In this document: piece by piece, positions 6,359-9,611 of the stretch | How the letters are laid out: each line of letters starts with the position of its first letter | Numbering within the stretch: the stretch's first letter is position 1 | Assembly: GCA_002309155.1 (NCBI GenBank) | Contig: DBXB01000060.1 | Coordinates: 5,940-15,550 of the forward strand | Origin: Bacteroidales bacterium UBA1223 | GTDB lineage: Bacteria; Bacteroidota; Bacteroidia; Bacteroidales; P3 | Reading direction: 5' to 3' | Length of the DNA: 9,611 bases | Program-made: the position numbers and the translations under genes | The notes under the pieces: model-generated | Database searches by the model: none | Seen by the model: the letters and a program-made list of their open reading frames with translations, nothing else | Told to the model about the DNA's origin: nothing

Positions 6359-6441
6359 ATTCTGTTTTTTATAAAACGCAGTACAATTGGTATTATTGTA
6401 TAAGTCTCGACGAATCTAGAGTCGACCATTTCCGAGATTTA

Positions 6442-6479
6442 TTTTCGCATTACTTTCGCCATTTTCGCTCATTTTTCGC
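6442..6479. repeat. Four helically spaced TTTCGC repeats upstream of the head-GIN lipoprotein promoter
   Basis: TTTTCGC, TTTCGC, TTTTCGC and TTTTTCGC have their CGC starting at 6446, 6457, 6466 and 6477, with spacings of 11, 9 and 11 bases. A further T-run follows at 6494-6498. They lie 41-78 bases upstream of the -7 box at 6520. Phased T-tracts can bend DNA, or the repeats may be binding sites for a regulator. The rest of the 205-base gap between the two divergent genes is AT-rich and shows no gene. Confidence 0.5.
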
Positions 6480-6495
6480 AATCTATTATCGAATT

Positions 6496-6527
6496 TTTAC
6501 TAAGTTCAAAAAAATTCTGTACTTTTG
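6496..6527 (+). promoter_or_regulatory. Bacteroidetes-type promoter of the head-GIN lipoprotein gene
   Basis: TACTTTTG (6520-6527) matches TAnnTTTG exactly, with TTTA (6496-6499) 20 bases upstream in the -33 position. Transcription would start near 6534, giving a leader of about 65 bases to the ATG at 6600. The leader contains a weak 6-bp hairpin (GTCACT 6566-6571 with AGTGAC 6584-6589). Confidence 0.65.
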
Positions 6528-6599
6528 CACTTGGAAACTCATTCTAAATAATTTACTAAACCGATGTCACTATGGTATATAACAGTGACCTGTTTTAAA

Positions 6600-7385
6600 A
6601 TGAAGAACTTTTTTATTGCTATTTCAACTATCGTATTGCTTACGCTGTGTGCCTGCTCTAAGTGGGCCGGCGACCCAATCACTCAGTCTTTCTCCATTGA
6701 AGGCACATATACTGAACTGGATATTGAGGATGCCTTCGCTGTCGTGGTCTCCGACACTGTGGATCAGATTGTCATCACTGCTGGCGAGAACGTCATGCCC
6801 AAGGTAAAGGTGATTAATGACAATGGGCTGTTGCAGATATATCTCAAGGGTTGGACTACCAACCGTGGGACGGACTTGAAAGCCATTATTCCTTATAGCC
6901 CCGATTTAAACAAGGTGGGACTTCATGGTGCTTCGGATTTTCATTCGGATTTTCCCCTCAGAGCCTCAAAGGTGAAAGTCGACCTGTCGGGCGCTTCGGA
7001 TTTCCATGCAGATATTGAGGCCGACAATGTCGTTGCCGATTTGTCGGGCTCAGCGGATATTAGTGGTAATATTACCGCCCAAACGCTCAGTCTCGACCTG
7101 AGTGGTTCGTCGGATGCCGCACTTGTGGGTCAGGTAAGTAATCTGAAGATAGACTTCTCGGGATCCAGCAGCCTGAAGAGACAGTTCAATGGCAACCAAT
7201 ACGCCTTGGCATGCAATAACTGCGAGGGATCTATGTCTGGCTCCAGCGATGGCTACATCCACTGCGATGGCAGTATTATTGTCAAACTCTCTGGTTCAAG
7301 TGATCTGCATTATACCGGCAATGCTTCCACGAGAGGTAGCAGCACCTCAGGCAGTTCGGATCTTATCCACGACGTCATCCGGTAG
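6600..7385 (+). CDS. Head-GIN domain (DUF2807-like) lipoprotein
   Basis: A 261-residue lipoprotein of the 'putative auto-transporter adhesin, head GIN domain' type; the molecular role of this family is not established to my knowledge. The start chosen is the ATG at 6600, giving MKNFFIAIST-IVLLTLCAC with lipobox LCAC and lipidated Cys 19; an in-frame ATG at 6564 would put 12 unrelated residues before the signal peptide. Residues about 30-100 (IEGTYTELDIEDAFAVVV, VKVINDNGLLQIYL) are the usual beta-rich start of the domain. From residue 108 a turn motif recurs every 18-21 residues, once after 26: LHGASD, LSGASD, LSGSAD, LSGSSD, FSGSSS, MSGSSD, LSGSSD, TSGSSD (starts 108, 129, 148, 167, 186, 212, 230, 249). 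This fits a right-handed beta-helix. Cys 205, 208 and 222 lie between repeats. It is monocistronic, with its own promoter and terminator. Confidence 0.85.
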   Translation: MKNFFIAISTIVLLTLCACSKWAGDPITQSFSIEGTYTELDIEDAFAVVVSDTVDQIVITAGENVMPKVKVINDNGLLQIYLKGWTTNRGTDLKAIIPYSPDLNKVGLHGASDFHSDFPLRASKVKVDLSGASDFHADIEADNVVADLSGSADISGNITAQTLSLDLSGSSDAALVGQVSNLKIDFSGSSSLKRQFNGNQYALACNNCEGSMSGSSDGYIHCDGSIIVKLSGSSDLHYTGNASTRGSSTSGSSDLIHDVIR

Positions 7386-7415
7386 TCAGTCGTCAAGTAT
7401 TGAGTAAAGTGTAAC

Positions 7416-7455
7416 AAAATACACCTATATTGCCGCGGCAATATAGGTGTATTTT
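7416..7455. terminator. 40-bp perfect palindrome, bidirectional terminator
   Basis: The 20 bases at 7416-7435 are the exact reverse complement of 7436-7455: AAAATACACC at the outer left, ACACCTATATTGCCG inwards, and GGTGTATTTT at the outer right. Both directions end in a short T-run (ATTTT). It sits between convergent genes, 30 bases after the head-GIN lipoprotein stop and 19 bases before the pdxJ stop, so it can serve both. Confidence 0.9.
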
Positions 7456-7474
7456 CGTCTTTAACCTTTAACCT

Positions 7475-8215
7475 TTATACTTTACCCAGACACACCAGGT
7501 AACGGTGGATTGTCTCTTCTATTCCTAAATAGAGTGCGTCGGAAATCAGTGCATGTCCGATGCTGACTTCATCCACCCACGGTATCTGCTCGTGGAAATA
7601 GGTCAAGTTTTCCAACGACAGGTCGTGTCCGGCGTTCAGTCCCAGCCCACATTCACGTGCCACTTGGGATGCCTCTACGAAGGGTCGTATTGCCTCTTCT
7701 CGGTTTTTGGCATAGTGGCTCGCATAGCTCTCGGTGTATAACTCTACACGGTCGGTACCGGTCTTGGCTGCCATCTCTATCATGTGTGGGTTGGCGTCGA
7801 TGAAGATGCTGACACGTATGCCACAGGCTTTGAATTCCTTGACAACATCACACAGATATTGCTGATTGTTGACGGTGTCCCATCCGGCATTGCTGGTAAG
7901 TACTCCCTCGGCATCAGGAACCAGGGTGACTTGTGTGGGGTGTATCTCTTTCACCAGGTCGATGAATCCGTAGGGTTTGCTCTTGGAGATGCCTTTGGGA
8001 TTCCCCTCTATGTTGAATTCTGTGGTGATAATAGGCTTGATATCGTATACGTCCTGGTAACGGATGTGCCGCTCGTCGGGACGGGGATGTACGGTGATGC
8101 CCTGAGCTCCGAAACGTTCGCAGTCTATGGCGAACTGTCTTACATTAGGTGTGTTGCCGCCACGTGCGTTGCGAATGGTGGCGACTTTATTGATGTTTAC
8201 ACTTAGATTTGTCAT
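7475..8215 (-). CDS. pdxJ: Pyridoxine 5'-phosphate synthase
   Basis: Cytoplasmic enzyme of 246 residues that condenses 1-deoxyxylulose 5-phosphate with 3-amino-2-oxopropyl phosphate to form pyridoxine 5'-phosphate, the last ring-forming step of the DXP-dependent vitamin B6 route. The length fits the family (about 240). Motifs in order along the TIM barrel are LSVNINKVATIRNARGG (4-20), GITVHPRPDERHI (39-51), EFNIEG (66-71), QVTLVPD (95-101), VSIFIDA (135-141), ELYTESYA (158-165), LNAGHDLS (193-200) and SIGHALISDAL (218-228). H43, E70 and H197 correspond to the catalytic His, Glu and His of E. coli PdxJ (H45, E72, H193). The leader is A-rich without a strong Shine-Dalgarno, and I found no TAnnTTTG box upstream on this strand. 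It stands alone, facing the head-GIN gene across the palindromic terminator. Confidence 0.96.
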   Translation of the reverse strand: MTNLSVNINKVATIRNARGGNTPNVRQFAIDCERFGAQGITVHPRPDERHIRYQDVYDIKPIITTEFNIEGNPKGISKSKPYGFIDLVKEIHPTQVTLVPDAEGVLTSNAGWDTVNNQQYLCDVVKEFKACGIRVSIFIDANPHMIEMAAKTGTDRVELYTESYASHYAKNREEAIRPFVEASQVARECGLGLNAGHDLSLENLTYFHEQIPWVDEVSIGHALISDALYLGIEETIHRYLVCLGKV

Positions 8216-8295
8216 TTTTAAACTCTCTTTTTGAGGATATGTATTCTTTGAATGATTTTTAATTCGTTGTATATGTGCCGGATGTGTTACGTATA

Positions 8296-8326
8296 TTTTC
8301 GGTATCTGTTTTTTTTGTTATCTTTG
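8296..8326 (+). promoter_or_regulatory. Bacteroidetes-type promoter of the small lipoprotein gene
   Basis: TATCTTTG (8319-8326) matches TAnnTTTG exactly, with TTTT (8296-8299) 19 bases upstream as a weak -33 box. Transcription would start near 8333, giving a leader of only about 15 bases. This position rules out the upstream in-frame ATG at 8252 as the true start. Confidence 0.6.
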
Positions 8327-8347
8327 CCGTTGTTTAACAGTAATATT

Positions 8348-8719
8348 ATGAAAACAATCCGGTTTCTATTAATCTCTTTAATTGCGGTGACTCTGTTCTC
8401 CAGTTGTACGGACAATGCCACTTACACCTTTGTTGACAATTATGGTTGGTATGGTGTCGACGAATATCATGTACATTTCTATGAATATGATGCGACCGGC
8501 AATGTGGTGTCCACCAACGATCTTGACTTCCCTGCTATTGGTCAGAATTATTATTACACGGCTTCGGATGACGCCACTTCCCTGAAGGTTAAAGTGTATA
8601 TCGAGTATGGCACAACGGTTATTGACAAATGGATAAACAAGGTCTGGCAATTGTCGCCCGGCATGAATACCGACATTGTCTTCGACGAATATACTTCACT
8701 GAGTTCTAGAGAACCATGA
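8348..8719 (+). CDS. Small lipoprotein of unknown function
   Basis: A 123-residue protein I do not recognise. The start at 8348 gives a standard lipoprotein signal, MKTIRFLLIS-LIAVTLFSSC, with lipidated Cys 20. The following TDNATYTF has an acidic residue at +2 from the Cys, in keeping with Bacteroidetes surface-export preferences, though not proof of it. The mature part is rich in Tyr, Asp and Val with alternating patterns (YHVHFYEYDATGNVV, LKVKVYIEYGTTV), suggesting a small all-beta fold of the kind seen in many Bacteroidales lipoproteins. There are no further Cys and no catalytic motif. A TAnnTTTG promoter stands just upstream. The stop is only 4 bases from the end of the convergent metK, with no room for a separate terminator. 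Confidence 0.75.
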   Translation: MKTIRFLLISLIAVTLFSSCTDNATYTFVDNYGWYGVDEYHVHFYEYDATGNVVSTNDLDFPAIGQNYYYTASDDATSLKVKVYIEYGTTVIDKWINKVWQLSPGMNTDIVFDEYTSLSSREP

Positions 8720-8723
8720 TTTC

Positions 8724-9611
8724 TTAATTGAGCCGGAACTCTTTTCGGATGGCATCGACCATATCCAGTTTCTCCCACCCGAAGAATTGGACTTTCTTCT
8801 CTGTGGCTTTGTTGCCCTTGTAGACTATTACCTCTTCTTCGTAAGGATCACGACCCATGTGTCCGTATGCCGCTGTCGGAAGGAATATGGGATTCTTCAG
8901 TCCGAAACGCTCGATGATGGCATAGGGCCTTAAGTCGAACAGTTTCTTTACTCGTGTGGCGATCTCTCCGTCGGTCAAATCTACTCTTGCGGTACCGTAG
9001 GTGTTGACATACAATCCTACGGGTTCGGCGACGCCAATAGCGTAGGCTACCTGAACAAGTGCTTCGTCGCATAACCCTGCGGCAACAAGATTCTTGGCAA
9101 TGTGTCGTGTCGCATATGCCGCTGAACGGTCTACCTTTGATGCATCCTTACCACTGAAGGCTCCGCCACCGTGAGCACCTCGTCCACCATAGGTGTCAAC
9201 AATTATCTTACGACCGGTCAGACCAGTGTCGCCGTGAGGTCCTCCTATCACGAATTTGCCTGTCGGGTTGACAAAAAGCTTGTAAGCCGACGATTTGCTG
9301 CCGAATAATTTTTGTGTGACTTTGGGTAGACGCTTTACCACACGGGGCAACAGTATCTTTTTTACATCGTTGAAGATCTGCTTCTGAGTGACATCGGGGT
9401 CATGCTGTGTGCTGACCACTATTGTGTCAATGCGTTCGGGTTTGCCGGCGTCGCTGTACTGCACCGTTACCTGACTCTTTGCGTCGGGACGCAGGTATTT
9501 CATCTGCTTCCCTTCATGTCGTATTTTACTTAGTTCTATTAATATTATATGTGCTAGGGTGATGGGCAGTGGCATGTACTCGGCTGTCTCACGGCAGGCG
9601 TAGCCGAACAT
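8724..9611 (-). CDS. metK: S-adenosylmethionine synthase, C-terminal part (5' end outside window)
   Basis: This is the C-terminal 295 residues of methionine adenosyltransferase, which makes SAM from methionine and ATP in the cytoplasm. The frame is open to the window edge; its first visible residues, MFGYACRETAEYMPLP, are the internal motif normally preceded by GDQG, so about 130 N-terminal residues are missing and Met at 9611 is not the start. Diagnostic motifs are VNPTGKFVIGGPHGDTGLTGRKIIVDTYGG, written here in parts: VNPTGKFVIGG (114-124), PHGDTGLTGRK (125-135), IIVDTYGGRGAHGGGAFSGKD (136-156, P-loop-like GGGAFSGKD), and DRSAAYATRHIAKNLVAAGL (161-180). The C-terminal HMGRDPYEEEV fits the longer MetK form found in Bacteroidales. 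The usual place for a SAM-responsive leader would be outside the window. It supplies the cofactor of the radical SAM enzyme at 2604, but is not in its operon. Confidence 0.96.
   Translation of the reverse strand: MFGYACRETAEYMPLPITLAHIILIELSKIRHEGKQMKYLRPDAKSQVTVQYSDAGKPERIDTIVVSTQHDPDVTQKQIFNDVKKILLPRVVKRLPKVTQKLFGSKSSAYKLFVNPTGKFVIGGPHGDTGLTGRKIIVDTYGGRGAHGGGAFSGKDASKVDRSAAYATRHIAKNLVAAGLCDEALVQVAYAIGVAEPVGLYVNTYGTARVDLTDGEIATRVKKLFDLRPYAIIERFGLKNPIFLPTAAYGHMGRDPYEEEVIVYKGNKATEKKVQFFGWEKLDMVDAIRKEFRLN

Noticed and set aside
6407..6425. TCGAC...GTCGA inverted repeat as an operator
   Set aside because: Only 5-bp arms around a TCTAGA palindrome, far from the identified promoter; too weak to call.
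6564..6599. Upstream in-frame ATG as start of the head-GIN lipoprotein
   Set aside because: It would add 12 polar/aromatic residues before a textbook lipoprotein signal peptide; the ATG at 6600 is the fitting start.
7460..7487. Short TTTAACC run as a second copy of the array at 1787-1932
   Set aside because: Only two to three degenerate units that overlap the end of pdxJ; similar in flavour but too short to call a repeat element.
8252..8347. Upstream in-frame ATG as start of the small lipoprotein
   Set aside because: The extension overlaps the predicted promoter at 8296-8326; the signal peptide begins properly at 8348.

Overview
The window looks like chromosomal DNA of a Bacteroidales bacterium, most like Prevotella or a close relative. 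The evidence is Bacteroidetes-type promoters with a TAnnTTTG -7 box, A-rich leaders with weak Shine-Dalgarno sequences, a DAHP synthase/chorismate mutase fusion of the type known from Prevotella and Bacteroides, several lipoproteins, an exported GH20-like glycosidase and a long-form MetK. All gene calls come from reading translations and motifs; no database search was made.

Layout. (1) 1-528, plus strand: the 3' part of rplU (L21) and complete rpmA (L27), ending at a strong hairpin terminator. (2) 622-1671, minus strand: a DAHP synthase/chorismate mutase fusion with its own promoter. (3) 1787-1932: an imperfect A2C3T3-4 tandem array that fills the region upstream of a two-gene operon. (4) 1958-3686, plus strand: a lipoprotein and a radical SAM/SPASM enzyme that overlap by 8 bases. 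I recall this pair as the 'rSAM/lipoprotein system', defined computationally but without a known biochemical function. (5) 3697-3767: two identical hairpins and a half copy, between convergent genes. (6) 3779-6358, minus strand: an 859-residue secreted GH20-like hexosaminidase with C-terminal beta-sandwich and F5/8-type domains. Its reading frame has absorbed a palindromic repeat element of about 113 bp, and probably a second small inverted repeat of 31 bp. (7) 6600-7385, plus strand: a head-GIN (DUF2807-like) lipoprotein with SGSSD beta-helix repeats. (8) 7416-7455: a 40-bp perfect palindrome acting as a two-way terminator. (9) 7475-8215, minus strand: pdxJ. (10) 8348-8719, plus strand: a small unknown lipoprotein. 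(11) 8724-9611, minus strand: metK, running off the right edge.

How the genes work together. Most of the window is housekeeping: ribosome, aromatic amino acid entry, vitamin B6 and SAM synthesis. The accessory part is envelope-directed: three lipoproteins and one exported glycosidase. The likeliest little-described biology is the lipoprotein/radical SAM pair, where the enzyme may modify the lipoprotein, which carries two YGxPT motifs. The second is the palindromic repeat that has become coding sequence inside the GH20-like gene.
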